NCBI RefSeq assembly: GCF_015694425.1 | Contig: NZ_JADQDN010000002.1 | Coordinates: 186,001 to 250,000, forward strand | Source: Microvirga terrestris | GTDB taxonomy: Bacteria; Pseudomonadota; Alphaproteobacteria; Rhizobiales; Beijerinckiaceae | Length of the DNA: 64,000 bases | Direction of reading: 5' to 3' | Part shown: piece by piece, positions 25,785 to 34,895 of the stretch | How the letters are laid out: every line of letters starts with the position of its first letter | Numbering within the stretch: position 1 is the stretch's first letter | Position numbers and translations under genes: made by a program | The notes under the pieces: generated by a model | The model's database searches: none | What the model saw: the letters and a program-made list of their open reading frames with translations, nothing else | What the model was told of the DNA's origin: nothing

Positions 25785-26189
25785 TCATGGACGGCCATCC
25801 GTGAATTGAACGAGGTCCCAGAGATTGCCGTAAAGATCCTTGAATACGGCGACGATGCCATAATCCGCTTGCTTGGGCTCCCGGACGAATATGATGCCTG
25901 CCTCGACCATGGCGGCATGGTCGCGCCGGAAATCGTCGGTCCGCAGGAACAGGAAGACACGGCCGCCGGCCTGGTTGCCGATGAAGCTCTCCTGATGAGC
26001 ATTCGACGCACGTGCCAGCAGCAGCGAAGCGCTCCCCTGGCCCTGCGGCCTGACGATAACCCAGCGCTTGTCCTGCTCCGGCTGGTATGTGTCCTCGACC
26101 AGTTCGAACCGGAGCTTGTTCACATAGAAGTCGATGGCCTCATCATAGTCACGGACCACAAGGGCGATATGCGCAATCCCTTGATTCAC
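25785..26189 (-). CDS. VOC family protein (glyoxalase/bleomycin-resistance fold)
   Basis: A 134-residue single VOC unit. It starts with IAHIALVVRDYDEAIDFYVNKL, has the typical metal-site histidine near the start and a glutamate-containing second half, and ends KDLYGNLWDLVQF, the usual VOC C-terminus. Family members bind metals and act as lyases, isomerases, dioxygenases or drug-binding proteins; function here is unknown. It is the last of a minus-strand group with two hypothetical genes. Confidence 0.88.
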   Translation of the reverse strand: MNQGIAHIALVVRDYDEAIDFYVNKLRFELVEDTYQPEQDKRWVIVRPQGQGSASLLLARASNAHQESFIGNQAGGRVFLFLRTDDFRRDHAAMVEAGIIFVREPKQADYGIVAVFKDLYGNLWDLVQFTDGRP

Positions 26190-26265
26190 CGCGGTCTCCT
26201 GTGTGGTCTGAGGAAGCAGTCATCCTCGCGTCCGGTGCAGTTCCATTGGCGCTGACTGCTCGACC

Positions 26266-26658
26266 TTATTCCACGCGGATCCGGTACGTATAGGTCATGA
26301 GCGTCTGGGGCGCGGCCTCATTCCAGCTCCAGGGAATATCGAGAACAACCTCGTCGGTCCCTTTGAAGCCCTTCTTCGGCGTGTAGACATACGCGAGACC
26401 GCGAACCTTCGTGCCGGGGCAGCGGGTCTCCTTCCCGAGCGCCTGCTCGTATGGGCGGATCTGGATGGTGCCGTTCGCCGGTTGCTGGCGTACCTTCACA
26501 TCGGGGATGTTCGACGGGTAGCAGGTATCCACCTCATAGCCGAGAAAGCCACCGATGGCCGAAATCGTGTTGGCCTTGACGGTCCGCTCGACGGTTTCCG
26601 CCGATGCGGAGCCCGCGAGCATGATCAGGCTGGCCGCGAAGGCCGTGAGGCGAGACAT
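26266..26658 (-). CDS. Hypothetical secreted protein (130 residues)
   Basis: A signal peptide (LTAFAASLIMLAGSASA) is followed by a beta-rich domain with two cysteines (DTCYPSN, TRCPGTK) that could form a disulphide, ending LMTYTYRIRVE. The KKGFKGTDEVVLDIPW segment looks like a bacterial cadherin/Ig-like strand pair, so it may be a small periplasmic Ig-like protein (inference). No enzyme motif. Confidence 0.65.
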   Translation of the reverse strand: MSRLTAFAASLIMLAGSASAETVERTVKANTISAIGGFLGYEVDTCYPSNIPDVKVRQQPANGTIQIRPYEQALGKETRCPGTKVRGLAYVYTPKKGFKGTDEVVLDIPWSWNEAAPQTLMTYTYRIRVE

Positions 26659-26833
26659 GAAAACCCCTTATTTCGTTACTGAGTAACGCATAAGAGCATA
26701 TTCTTAGGGAAGGCTCAACAATGGGGGGCGGCCCTGAACTTGCCCGCCGCGTCATGGCCCGGCTCGTGCAGGCCATCCCGTCTCAATAGACATCGTCCTC
26801 ATCCTGAAGGGCGCGCAGCTGGAAACGACAACA

Positions 26834-26862
26834 GGATCCCCGGAACAAGTCGGGGGATGACA
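26834..26862. repeat. Short fragment of the TGTCATTCCCGG-type palindrome
   Basis: GATCCCCGG, AACAAGT, CGGGGGATGACA: the terminal part of the element found elsewhere in the window, with a 7-base loop and paired CCCCGG/CGGGGG. Located in the spacer between two minus-strand genes. Confidence 0.55.
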
Positions 26863-26919
26863 CCCCACTGGCCATGACCGGCGCAGAACAAGAGGTGATG
26901 TCCGGGAGCGTGGGCGCAC

Positions 26920-27348
26920 TCACCGGTAGGGATAGCAATCGGCGCGGTCGAGCGAGAGGCCGAAGCGCTCGCCCAAGGTCTCGATGGCCTCCCCGTGCTC
27001 AAGATAGGGGTCGCTGTTCCCCGGACCGACGATGATGGTCCGAAAGGCCGGATTGTGCTGACCGCCCGGCGGCAGCATGGCCGTGACGAGCGCCTGCCCC
27101 TCCGCATCGCGCAGGGTCAGGAACAGCGGCATGACACGCTGCACATGGGCCTTGAGGCCGATATTCGTCTCGACGAAGGAACTCGACGTCGGCCGGTAGC
27201 TCCGTTCGGCGGTCTCCCAGGCCTGACGGAAGTGCTTCTCGACCGCATGGTGCATAGCGTCGGATTCGAGCGCGGCCTCCCCTTCCGTTTCAATGAGAAA
27301 CCACGTCGTCGATCCCGGAGCGTCGCAGATGAATTGCATATCCTTCAA
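26920..27348 (-). CDS. Conserved hypothetical protein (142 residues)
   Basis: Starts MKDMQFICDAPGSTTWFLIETEGEA and contains EKHFRQAWETAERSY and a C-terminal DRADCYPYR. No signal peptide or membrane segment; cytoplasmic and acidic. Lies 50 bases after the proline iminopeptidase gene on the same strand. I do not recognise a domain. Confidence 0.6.
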   Translation of the reverse strand: MKDMQFICDAPGSTTWFLIETEGEAALESDAMHHAVEKHFRQAWETAERSYRPTSSSFVETNIGLKAHVQRVMPLFLTLRDAEGQALVTAMLPPGGQHNPAFRTIIVGPGNSDPYLEHGEAIETLGERFGLSLDRADCYPYR

Positions 27349-27398
27349 CGCAGGAGGGCGGCTGAAGGTTGTCGACTACTCGGCGGTGACGCTAGGAC

Positions 27399-28352
27399 TC
27401 AAGCGAAGCGATCCGTCGCGGCCACGATGCTCTCCGTCATGCCCGGATCACGCGCATCGTGCCCAGCCTCGCTGACGACCACGAGTTCGCTGTCCGGCCA
27501 ATGCCGATGAAGCGTCCACGGCGTGACGAGCGGCCCGCCGATATCCAGTCGGCCGTGGATAAGAACGCTGGGGATTCCGGACAGGCGGGCTGCATTGCGC
27601 ACAAGAGCGCCATCCTCGAGCCAAGCTGCATGGCGCCAGTAATGGGTCACCAGACGGGCGAAGCCGAGACGGAAGGTGGGGTCTTCATAGCGAGGATGTG
27701 GCTTGTGACCGGGATGAACTGCGACGATGGCCATCTCCCAGTCGCACCAGTCCCGCGCTGCCTTCTCGTGAACGGAGGGATCCGGATTCATGAGCAGGCG
27801 ATGATAGGCCTCGACCAGACTGCCGTCCCGCTCCTCCTCAGGAGCGCCATCGCGAAAGCGGCTCCAGGCTTCAGGAAAGAACGCCCCGACGCCGTGCGTG
27901 ATCCACTCGATCTCCCGAGACGTGGTGGTGGCAATGCTGAACAGGACCATCTCTGTCACGCGTTCCGGATGCTGCTCGGCATAGGCGAGCGCCAAGGTCG
28001 AACCCCAGGAGCCGCCGAGGATCAGCCAACGCTCGATTCCGAGATGCTTACGCAGCCGCTCGATATCGGCGAGCAGGTGAGAGGTCGTGTTCGTGGAGAG
28101 ATCGGCTCGCGGCTCGCTCGTATGAGGTTGGCTCCGACCGCTCCCGCGCTGGTCGAACAGAACGATGCAATACTTTCCCGGATCGAAGTATCGGCGCGCA
28201 TTCACCGTGCAGCCGGAGCCAGGACCACCATGAAGAACGAGAGCCGGCTTGCCGAGAGGATTGCCGCAGGCTTCCCAATAGATGCGGTGCCCGTCACCCA
28301 CATCGAGCATGTCGGTCTCGTAGGGGTCGAGCGGTGGGTATAGATCGGCCAT
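27399..28352 (-). CDS. pip: Prolyl aminopeptidase (proline iminopeptidase, alpha/beta hydrolase)
   Basis: A 317-residue S33-family enzyme that removes N-terminal proline from peptides. The oxyanion region is VLHGGPGSGC, then FDQRGSGRS, the nucleophile elbow GGSWGSTLALAYA, the acid in HGRLDIGGP and the catalytic histidine in EAGHDARD. Start set to ATG 28352 (MADLYPPLDPYE), which has GGAG six bases upstream; GTG 28376 and ATG 28364 are in-frame alternatives. Follows the histidine phosphatase by 37 bases. Confidence 0.93.
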   Translation of the reverse strand: MADLYPPLDPYETDMLDVGDGHRIYWEACGNPLGKPALVLHGGPGSGCTVNARRYFDPGKYCIVLFDQRGSGRSQPHTSEPRADLSTNTTSHLLADIERLRKHLGIERWLILGGSWGSTLALAYAEQHPERVTEMVLFSIATTTSREIEWITHGVGAFFPEAWSRFRDGAPEEERDGSLVEAYHRLLMNPDPSVHEKAARDWCDWEMAIVAVHPGHKPHPRYEDPTFRLGFARLVTHYWRHAAWLEDGALVRNAARLSGIPSVLIHGRLDIGGPLVTPWTLHRHWPDSELVVVSEAGHDARDPGMTESIVAATDRFA

Positions 28353-28389
28353 CGCATGCTCCATCACGTTGGCCACTTTTGGAAGCCAG

Positions 28390-28983
28390 CTACACCCAGC
28401 GGTGGTTGCGCCCCTCGATCACGAGCACCCGCCCCTGCCAGATGTCCAGGCTGGCGGCCTGACGGGCGTTGACGCCGCAGGCAAGTGACAGGAACGCCCG
28501 GGCGACGCCGCCATGGGCCACCACCACCGTGTCGCGGGTGATGTCGTCGAGGAACGGGCGGATGCGGTCGACCAGCATGGCGTAGCTCTCGCCGCCGCCG
28601 GGCGGGGCGTAGTGCCACTTGTCCTGCTCGCGCAGGGCCGCGAGGGACGGCTCGGCCTTGCGCACTTCCTTCCAGGTCATGCCCTCCCAAGAGCCGAAGG
28701 TCAGCTCCACGAGGCGGTCGTCCAGCTTGTAGGATTCCGGGTGCAGGCCCAGGGTCTGGCGCAGGATCTCCATGGTCTCGCGGGTGCGCGTCATGGGGCT
28801 CGCGATATAGGCGAGGTCCTCGATATGGGGGGCGAGCGTCCGGAGCTTGCGGCCAGCCTCCTCGGCCTGGACGCGCCCGACATCATTGAGCGGAATGTCC
28901 TTCTGCCCCTGAAGGCGCCCTTCGAGGTTCCAGTCCGTCTCGCCATGGCGAATGAAGTAGATCGTGGGGCGGGACGGGGTCAC
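28390..28983 (-). CDS. Histidine phosphatase family protein (phosphoglycerate-mutase-like)
   Basis: A 197-residue protein with the catalytic motif YFIRHGETDWNLEGRLQGQ (phospho-accepting His at about residue 13), the second motif LTFGSWEGMTW and the C-terminal VVAHGGVARA with the second catalytic histidine. Often annotated gpmB or cobC-like, but the substrate is not settled. Follows fabI by 29 bases on the same strand, in the fabI / phosphatase order common to related alphaproteobacteria. Confidence 0.92.
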   Translation of the reverse strand: MTPSRPTIYFIRHGETDWNLEGRLQGQKDIPLNDVGRVQAEEAGRKLRTLAPHIEDLAYIASPMTRTRETMEILRQTLGLHPESYKLDDRLVELTFGSWEGMTWKEVRKAEPSLAALREQDKWHYAPPGGGESYAMLVDRIRPFLDDITRDTVVVAHGGVARAFLSLACGVNARQAASLDIWQGRVLVIEGRNHRWV

Positions 28984-29012
28984 GGGAAAATCCGGTTACG
29001 CGTTACTGAAGG

Positions 29013-29837
29013 TCAGTCTTTGTCGAGGGAGAGATCCGGCGCCTCCGGGTTCTTCATGCCGACCACGTGGTAGCCGGCATCCACGTGCAGGATCTCGCCG
29101 GTCATGCCGCGGGACATATCGGACACGAGATAGGCGGCCGTCTCGCCGACCTCCTCGATGGTGACCGTGCGGCGCAGCGGCGAGTTGTACTCGTTCCACT
29201 TCAGAATATAGCGGAAATCGCCGATGCCCGACGCCGCCAGGGTCTTGATCGGGCCCGCCGAGATGGCATTGACGCGGATGTTTTTGGGGCCGAGATCGGC
29301 CGCGAGATAGCGCACCGAGGCCTCAAGGGCTGCCTTGGCCACGCCCATGACGTTGTAGTGCGGCATCCATTTCTCGGCGCCGTAATAGGTGAGTGTGAGG
29401 AGCGAACCGCCCTCGTTCATCAGCTTCTCGGCCCGCTGGGCGATGGCCGTGAAGGAATAGCAGGAGATCAGCAGCGACTTGGTGAAGTTGCCCTCGGAGG
29501 TCTCAACGTACCGGCCGGTCAGCTCATCCTTGTCCGAGAAGGCGATGCAGTGGATGACGAAGTCGATGGAGCCCCAGAGGCGCTTCACCTCGTCGAACAC
29601 CGCATCGATGGTGGCGCCGTCCGTCACGTCGCAATGGCCGACCACATGGGCATCCAACTCCTTGGCCAGGGGCTCGACGCGCTTCTTCAAGGCATCGCCC
29701 TGATAGGTGAAGGCGAGTTCCGCCCCGTGCTGGCGGGCCGCCTGCGCAATGCCCCAGGCGATGGAACGGTTGTTCGCCACACCCATCACCAAGCCGCGCT
29801 TGCCGGCCAGAATGCCGGTGGCCTTTGTCTCCGCCAT
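29013..29837 (-). CDS. fabI: Enoyl-[acyl-carrier-protein] reductase (NADH)
   Basis: A 274-residue member of the short-chain dehydrogenase superfamily, FabI type. It has the FabI nucleotide site GLVMGVANNRSIAWGIAQA, the wide-spaced catalytic pair in Y-x6-K (YNVMGVAK) and LTLTYYGAEKWMP before it. It reduces the trans-2 double bond in the last step of each fatty-acid elongation cycle. Lies after the dnaJ-like gene on the same strand. Confidence 0.96.
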   Translation of the reverse strand: MAETKATGILAGKRGLVMGVANNRSIAWGIAQAARQHGAELAFTYQGDALKKRVEPLAKELDAHVVGHCDVTDGATIDAVFDEVKRLWGSIDFVIHCIAFSDKDELTGRYVETSEGNFTKSLLISCYSFTAIAQRAEKLMNEGGSLLTLTYYGAEKWMPHYNVMGVAKAALEASVRYLAADLGPKNIRVNAISAGPIKTLAASGIGDFRYILKWNEYNSPLRRTVTIEEVGETAAYLVSDMSRGMTGEILHVDAGYHVVGMKNPEAPDLSLDKD

Positions 29838-29970
29838 GATTCACCTAGATCGTCGCTGGATCGTTCAAATAAGAACGGCCTCTTTAGCCGACCCGTCGTC
29901 CACGGGGAAGCCCTCTTGGCACGGCTTGCGACGATCCCGGCAAATGAGGACTAATTTCCGCTGAAACGCC

Positions 29971-30915
29971 TTACTTGGCTTTGGCCGAGAGGCGCCTGCG
30001 GGCGTAGTCCATCAGGTCCTCGTCCACGATCTCCGGCAGCCTGATCTCCGTGGTCACGAGAAGGTCGCCATGGCCGGTCTTGGCCGGAAGGCCCTTTCCG
30101 CGCAGGCGGAAGGTGCGGCCGGAATTGGTGAGAGGCGGAATCTTCATCTCCACCGAGCCGGTGAGCGTCGGCACGCGCACCGAGCCGCCCAGGACGGCCT
30201 CCTCGATCTCGACGGGCAGGCGCAGTCGCAGATTGGAGCCTTCCGGCGTGAAGCGCTCATGGGGCGCGAACGTGATGGTCAGCAGCGCATCGCCCGGATC
30301 GATTCCGGGGGCGCCCTGCCCTAGGCCGCGCAGGCGGATCACCTGGCCGTCGGCAACGCCCTTGGGGATGACCACGTCCACGTCCCGCCCGGTGGGGAGC
30401 CGGACCCGCTTCTTCGCCTCGGCGGCGGCCTCTTCAAGCGTAACCGTGAGGGTGGCCTCGACGTCCTCGCCCTTCGGCTGCCGGGTGCGGCCGCGCGCCT
30501 GGCGCGGACTCTCGCCCCCGGCCCGGAAGGCGTTCTCGAAGATCTGGGAGAAGAAGTCCTCACCCGGATCGGACCCGAAGCCGCTCCGGCTGCGCCGCCC
30601 GCCGAAAGGATTGCCGCCGCCAAAGCTGGAGAATCCCTCCGCCCCGGTCCCGCCCCGGCCACCGCCGAAGCCCTCGAAGCCCTGAAAACGTGGCTTGCCC
30701 TCGGCGTCGATCTCGCCCCGGTCGAACTGGGCGCGCTTGGTCGCGTCGCCGAGGATCTCGTAGGCCGAGTTGGCCTCCGCGAATTTGTCCTTGGCCTTGG
30801 GGTCGTCCGTGTTGCTGTCGGGATGGTAGGTCTTGGCGAGCTTGCGGAACGCCTTCTTGATGTCCGCTTCGCTCGCAGAGCGGGACACGCCGAGAACGTC
30901 ATAGGGGTTGCGCAT
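29971..30915 (-). CDS. DnaJ/CbpA-like co-chaperone (type II J-protein)
   Basis: A 314-residue J-protein. The J domain (residues 1-70) has the HPD motif in KTYHPDSN; a Gly/Phe-rich linker follows (GFGGGRGGTG, FGGGNPFGG), then the two-part C-terminal substrate-binding domain (DVVIPKGVADGQVIRLRGLG; GDLLVTTEIRLPE). No zinc-finger cysteines, so it is of CbpA type rather than DnaJ proper. It would feed clients to DnaK. First gene before fabI and the phosphatase on this strand. Confidence 0.93.
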   Translation of the reverse strand: MRNPYDVLGVSRSASEADIKKAFRKLAKTYHPDSNTDDPKAKDKFAEANSAYEILGDATKRAQFDRGEIDAEGKPRFQGFEGFGGGRGGTGAEGFSSFGGGNPFGGRRSRSGFGSDPGEDFFSQIFENAFRAGGESPRQARGRTRQPKGEDVEATLTVTLEEAAAEAKKRVRLPTGRDVDVVIPKGVADGQVIRLRGLGQGAPGIDPGDALLTITFAPHERFTPEGSNLRLRLPVEIEEAVLGGSVRVPTLTGSVEMKIPPLTNSGRTFRLRGKGLPAKTGHGDLLVTTEIRLPEIVDEDLMDYARRRLSAKAK

Positions 30916-31017
30916 GGTGGAATCCTGAACCGTCGGGACAAGAGCTTGGAGGCTCCACGGGTTTGACGGTCATATGGGCAAAGTGTTGCCCCTTCGCAAC
31001 GCCCGAACCGATAACAG

Positions 31018-31443
31018 CTAGACTTTGGCCGTGCCCTTCAATGGCTTGACCTCCTTGAGGACCCATTCCCCGCCGGAAGGCCGGCAGGCCATGCCCTGCA
31101 GGACTGATGTGGACGGGCCGCTCAGATGAGCCGAGAAGCTGCGGCAGATCTCGTCGTTCTTCACGAAGGGCGCCCCGACAGGGGTGAAGGTGCCCTTGCG
31201 GGTGGTCGCCGGGTTGTCCCAGGAGACCTGGGTGCCGGGTCCCTGCGGGTCGAGGGCGACGGCCAGCGCCGCCTTGGCGCGGCGCCAATCCTCATCGTCC
31301 AGATCGGACGAGAGGGAGATGTCGGTCTTGGACGCGATCGCGCCCGTCGCCATAGGTCCGTCCTCGTCGAGGGCCGACAGGCCAAGGGACAGGCCGCAGG
31401 CGCTCGTCGACAGGGCGAGCAGGCCGACGACCAGGATTTTCAT
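31018..31443 (-). CDS. Surface lipoprotein, RT0821/Lpp0805-like
   Basis: A 141-residue protein with signal peptide and lipobox (LVVGLLALSTSACG). The C-terminal part resembles the 17-kDa surface-antigen type domain of RT0821/Lpp0805 proteins (TRKGTFTPV..ICRSFSAHL, GMACRPSGGEW). Start set to ATG 31443. A perfect 10-bp inverted repeat overlaps the start codon (31442-31463) and could occlude ribosome binding. Divergent from pdxH; this neighbour order is common in related genomes. Confidence 0.75.
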   Translation of the reverse strand: MKILVVGLLALSTSACGLSLGLSALDEDGPMATGAIASKTDISLSSDLDDEDWRRAKAALAVALDPQGPGTQVSWDNPATTRKGTFTPVGAPFVKNDEICRSFSAHLSGPSTSVLQGMACRPSGGEWVLKEVKPLKGTAKV

Positions 31444-31542
31444 GGCTTCGCTGGCGAAGCCATCTGATCTATAACGGCGCGGATTGATCCACGTCACGCG
31501 TTGGGTCCCCCAGAACCAAAAGTCACAGAACGAGATAAGACA

Positions 31543-32151
31543 GTGAGCGGGTTAATAACTGGTGACTTCACGGAATCGGATGAGCCCTTCGCCCTCTTCG
31601 AGGCCTGGATGAAGGAAGCGGAAGCCTCGGAGCCGAACGATCCCAACGCCATGGCGCTCGCCACCGTGGACGAGACCGGGCTGCCGAACGTGCGCATGGT
31701 GCTGCTCAAAGGCTTCGACGAGAACGGCTTCGTGTTCTACACCAACACGGAATCCAACAAGGGCCGCGAGCTTCTCGGCCAGGGCAAGGCCGCCCTTGTG
31801 CTGCACTGGAAGAGCCTGCGCCGGCAGGTGCGCGCCCGTGGCCCCGTGACGCTGGTGAGCGACCAGGAGGCCGACGCCTATTTCCAGAGCCGCCCCCGCG
31901 ACAGCCGCATCGGCGCCTGGGCGAGCCAGCAGTCGCGCCCGCTCGAGAGCCGCTTCGCCCTGGAGAAGGCCGTGGCCCTGAACACCGCCAAGTTCGCCGT
32001 GGGCGAAATCCCGCGCCCGCCGCACTGGACGGGCTTCCGCATCGCGCCGGTTTCCATCGAGTTCTGGCAGGACAAGCCGTTCCGGCTGCATGATCGCGTG
32101 GTGTTCAGCCGCGACGGCGACGGCTGGCGGAAGGTGCGGCTTTATCCGTGA
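31543..32151 (+). CDS. pdxH: Pyridoxamine 5'-phosphate oxidase
   Basis: A 202-residue FMN flavoprotein that makes pyridoxal 5-phosphate from the pyridoxine or pyridoxamine phosphate. Motifs are [20 protein letters not shown] (FMN site), [21 protein letters not shown] and the C-terminal [11 protein letters not shown] 31543 was chosen as start because it gives the family-typical N-terminus [14 protein letters not shown] 31501 is an in-frame alternative. Confidence 0.94.
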   Translation: MSGLITGDFTESDEPFALFEAWMKEAEASEPNDPNAMALATVDETGLPNVRMVLLKGFDENGFVFYTNTESNKGRELLGQGKAALVLHWKSLRRQVRARGPVTLVSDQEADAYFQSRPRDSRIGAWASQQSRPLESRFALEKAVALNTAKFAVGEIPRPPHWTGFRIAPVSIEFWQDKPFRLHDRVVFSRDGDGWRKVRLYP

Positions 32152-32221
32152 CGCCGAGCCATCCCATGGACCCTACCTCCGAACCGGGCTAAAGGTCTGC
32201 CCCCTCTCACGAGAGAACCCC

Positions 32222-32977
32222 ATGTCCTCTTCATCCAACACCTCTCGCCGCATCATGCTGCTCACCGGTGCGAGCCGCGGCATCGGGCATGCCACGGTCA
32301 AGCGTTTCTCCGCGGCCGGGTGGCGGGTGATCACCTGCTCGCGGCACGGATTCCCTGAGAACTGCCCGTGGGAGATGGGGCCTGAGGACCACCTGCAGGT
32401 CGATCTGGCCGATGCGCAGGACACCCGCCGCGCCATCGCGGAGGTGAAGGAGCGCTTGGCCGTCGAGGGCGGCTGCCTGCATGCGCTCGTGAACAACGCG
32501 GGCATTTCGCCCAAGGGCGAAGGCGGCGCGCGGATGGGCACCCTCGACACCCGCTACGAGGATTGGCTGCGGGTGTTCCAGGTGAACTTCTTCGCCTCGA
32601 TCATGCTGGCCCGCGGCCTTCAGGACGAACTCACCAAGGCCAAGGGCTCGGTGGTGAACGTGACCTCCATCGCGGGCTCGCGCGTCCATCCGTTCGCGGG
32701 CGCGGCCTATGCCACCTCCAAGGCGGCGCTCGCCTCGCTCACCCGCGAGATGGCATCCGATTTCGGGCCGCTGGGCGTGCGCGTGAACGCGATCTCGCCG
32801 GGCGAGATCGACACCGCGATCCTGTCGCCCGGCACGGAGAAGATCGTCGAACAGCTGCCGATGCGCCGCCTCGGCACCCCGGACGAGGTGGCGAAAGCCA
32901 TCTACTTCCTCTGCACCGATGCAAGTTCCTATGTGACCGGCGCGGAGCTTCACATCAACGGCGGCCAGCACGTCTGA
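32222..32977 (+). CDS. SDR family oxidoreductase
   Basis: A 251-residue classical short-chain dehydrogenase. Cofactor motif TGASRGIGHA, structural NNAG (ALVNNAGIS), catalytic YxxxK in AAYATSKAAL with the serine in NVTSIAGS, and C-terminal SSYVTGAELHINGGQHV typical of FabG-like enzymes. Start at ATG 32222 with a GAGAGAA upstream. Substrate unknown. It lies between pdxH and a secreted hypothetical gene 8 bases downstream. Confidence 0.92.
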   Translation: MSSSSNTSRRIMLLTGASRGIGHATVKRFSAAGWRVITCSRHGFPENCPWEMGPEDHLQVDLADAQDTRRAIAEVKERLAVEGGCLHALVNNAGISPKGEGGARMGTLDTRYEDWLRVFQVNFFASIMLARGLQDELTKAKGSVVNVTSIAGSRVHPFAGAAYATSKAALASLTREMASDFGPLGVRVNAISPGEIDTAILSPGTEKIVEQLPMRRLGTPDEVAKAIYFLCTDASSYVTGAELHINGGQHV

Positions 32978-32985
32978 GGTGGTCC

Positions 32986-33402
32986 ATGCCCCGACGCCAG
33001 ATGCAGAGCCTTTTCATCGCGTTGCTGATGTTCGGTTCGGCAGCGGCCTCAGGCCAGGAGAGCGATGAGAAAAGCCCCTTCGCCGATCCGGACATGCAAC
33101 CCTCCTATCGGGCTCTGTGCCATGAGGTGCGGGAGCTGACCAAGGATCGCGAGACCGGCGCAACGCGTGTGGATTTCAGCGTCACGGGTCCCCTCGCCCT
33201 CGTGCATTTCGACGGGACGCTGGCCTATCTCGGCCTGTGCGGCACAGCGCCCGACCCGAAGGTGCTCTGCGTCACCTACCAGACCAACGACATGAAGGTC
33301 GGCGAGGTGGTGACGGCGGCGGGCGGCTACAGCCGGCCGAACCCGGACTTCATCGTCCTTGACCCCTGCCTCGCGCAGCGGCCGGAGGAGCCGGCGCGAT
33401 AG
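32986..33402 (+). CDS. Hypothetical secreted protein (138 residues)
   Basis: Short basic start, then signal peptide (SLFIALLMFGSAAASGQ) and a mature domain with four cysteines (ALCHEV, LGLCGTA, KVLCVTY, DPCLAQ), probably disulphide-bonded in the periplasm. The gene begins 8 bases after the SDR stop and may be co-transcribed. No domain recognised. Confidence 0.65.
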   Translation: MPRRQMQSLFIALLMFGSAAASGQESDEKSPFADPDMQPSYRALCHEVRELTKDRETGATRVDFSVTGPLALVHFDGTLAYLGLCGTAPDPKVLCVTYQTNDMKVGEVVTAAGGYSRPNPDFIVLDPCLAQRPEEPAR

Positions 33403-33519
33403 GAAGCATCACGCCGCCCGCGCGGGCCAAGCGATGACCCATCACGACGGCAGGCTACGCCTCCCTCTGCTCACCTAGACAGGAGGGGGATGGCTGCCCT
33501 CCTTCAGCCTGCAAAGCTG

Positions 33520-33822
33520 TCAGGTCGCATCAAGCACGGTCCACCCGCAGCTGGGCATGTCATCGCCTTTGGCACATGTTAGCGCCCCGGAGCGGCTCTC
33601 CACCCACACGTTCGTGGCTGATGGCAGGATCGTGCAGCGCTTCTGGGCTGTTTCCGATTTGACCTGTTCTATCCAAGCGCTGTTGTTGCCGCGCAGCTCG
33701 TGCAGGCGGTTTGCCGTGTCAGCTGTCGAGCAAAGGACGTGAAGGCTACGCAGCGTGACGCGCTCTGCTTGTGCAGCTGCGGGAGTGGCTGCAAGCGCCA
33801 AGAGGATAACAAGACTTTTCAT
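33520..33822 (-). CDS. Hypothetical secreted protein (100 residues)
   Basis: Start ATG 33822, preceded by AAAGGT, opens directly with a signal peptide (SLVILLALAATPAAAQA). The mature part is about 80 residues with four cysteines (HVLCST, KRCTIL, LTCAKG, PSCGWT), suggesting a small disulphide-bonded periplasmic protein. No family recognised. Begins the accessory stretch that reaches to about 37290. Confidence 0.55.
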   Translation of the reverse strand: MKSLVILLALAATPAAAQAERVTLRSLHVLCSTADTANRLHELRGNNSAWIEQVKSETAQKRCTILPSATNVWVESRSGALTCAKGDDMPSCGWTVLDAT

Positions 33823-33910
33823 ACGCGGTACCTTTCGTGTGACCGACCCAGGGGCTTGGGGCGTCAAGCCCTCCCCAGCTGTCCCAGGCTGCCTAGATCA
33901 GGAAACGCAT

Positions 33911-34051
33911 ATGACGAGTTTCCCGATGCATAAGCCAAAAGAGGGATGGTACCGGTACCTCATGATGAACGGCGTGATTGGAGCAGGTTCAGGGCTGACG
34001 CCCTTCATCGGGAAAGGCTGTTTTCGAGCTCAGCAAGCGACTATGCTGTGA
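33911..34051 (+). CDS. Possible small protein (46 residues)
   Basis: ATG with AGGAAACG just upstream; product starts MTSFPMHKPKEGWYRY and ends AQQATML. Less GC-rich at the third codon position than core genes, similar to the DUF2513 gene that starts 20 bases later, so it could be its operon partner. No homologue recalled. May be spurious. Confidence 0.3.
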   Translation: MTSFPMHKPKEGWYRYLMMNGVIGAGSGLTPFIGKGCFRAQQATML

Positions 34052-34071
34052 CGGTGGGATGAGGGGCAGGC

Positions 34072-34464
34072 ATGAAGCGCGACATGGACTTGGTGCGTAA
34101 CCTTCTGCTTGAAATCGAGGCATCGGAAAAGCCTGCCCTCTATATTAGCGACCTTATTTCAGCCGACCGTCTTAATGGGATTGATCAACCGACAATCGAG
34201 CTCCATCTGAAGCTTCTGATAGAGGCCGGCCTGATCGACGCCAATCAGAAGCAGGGAAGCAGTACTGTCGGAGGATGGTATGTCCGACGCCTCACATGGG
34301 ACGGGCACGAGTTTTTGGACACCATGCGCGACCCTGAGATTTGGCGAAAAACCAAGGAAGGCGCCTCAGCTGCTGGGAGCTGGTCCATTGCCGCACTTAA
34401 AGAAATCGGGACGGCCCTGCTGAAAGCCAAAGTTCAAAGTGTGCTCGGGATTGAGCCAAGCTGA
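34072..34464 (+). CDS. DUF2513 domain-containing protein
   Basis: A 130-residue protein with the DUF2513 pattern: KRDMDLVRNLLLEIEA at the start, a winged-helix-like middle (IELHLKLLIEAGLIDA), then LTWDGHEFLDTMRD and an amphipathic C-terminus. DUF2513 proteins are common in mobile and phage-related DNA and look like small winged-helix regulators; function is not established. Codon use is less GC-biased than in neighbours, supporting recent transfer. Confidence 0.82.
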   Translation: MKRDMDLVRNLLLEIEASEKPALYISDLISADRLNGIDQPTIELHLKLLIEAGLIDANQKQGSSTVGGWYVRRLTWDGHEFLDTMRDPEIWRKTKEGASAAGSWSIAALKEIGTALLKAKVQSVLGIEPS

Positions 34465-34895
34465 CCAACCCTCTCTTCACCCCTTTCCGCTATACCCTCC
34501 CCATGACGACTCCCGCGGATCTATTGCTCCCGACTGAGCGCACCGCTATGACGAGCCCCAATGTCTGAGCACCGGCTTGAAACCCATAAAACCCAAGACA
34601 CCGAGGTGCGCGGCTCGACCACTCGCATTCCTCAGCAGACCCACGTCGGCCACCCCCTCCTGGGAATGACCTTGGTTTGTAAGGCGGTGACTGTATCGCT
34701 CCTCGCCGACCTGTTCCTCGGCTGAGACACCGGGCCACTGGTTATGGTTCTCTCCTGCGACCCTACCCCTCTATGGGCGGGAGCCTCAGTAGCATTGTTA
34801 ACATAAGCTATTATTTGTGATGGTGAGACGGGAACGGTCGCTCTCCTGCATAGTTTTCCAGCCATGATCGCCAGAGCGTAGGCTGGGGGAAGCCC
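34465..34895. other. Gene-poor accessory spacer
   Basis: About 430 bases. The only candidate is a 54-codon plus-strand frame (34561-34725) with a weak leader and no recognisable domain, which I do not call. Base composition is lower in GC than in the housekeeping region. No RNA gene or repeat seen. Confidence 0.4.

Noticed and set aside
34561..34725. 54-codon plus-strand frame in the accessory spacer
   Set aside because: Poor ribosome binding site, no domain and only moderate codon bias.
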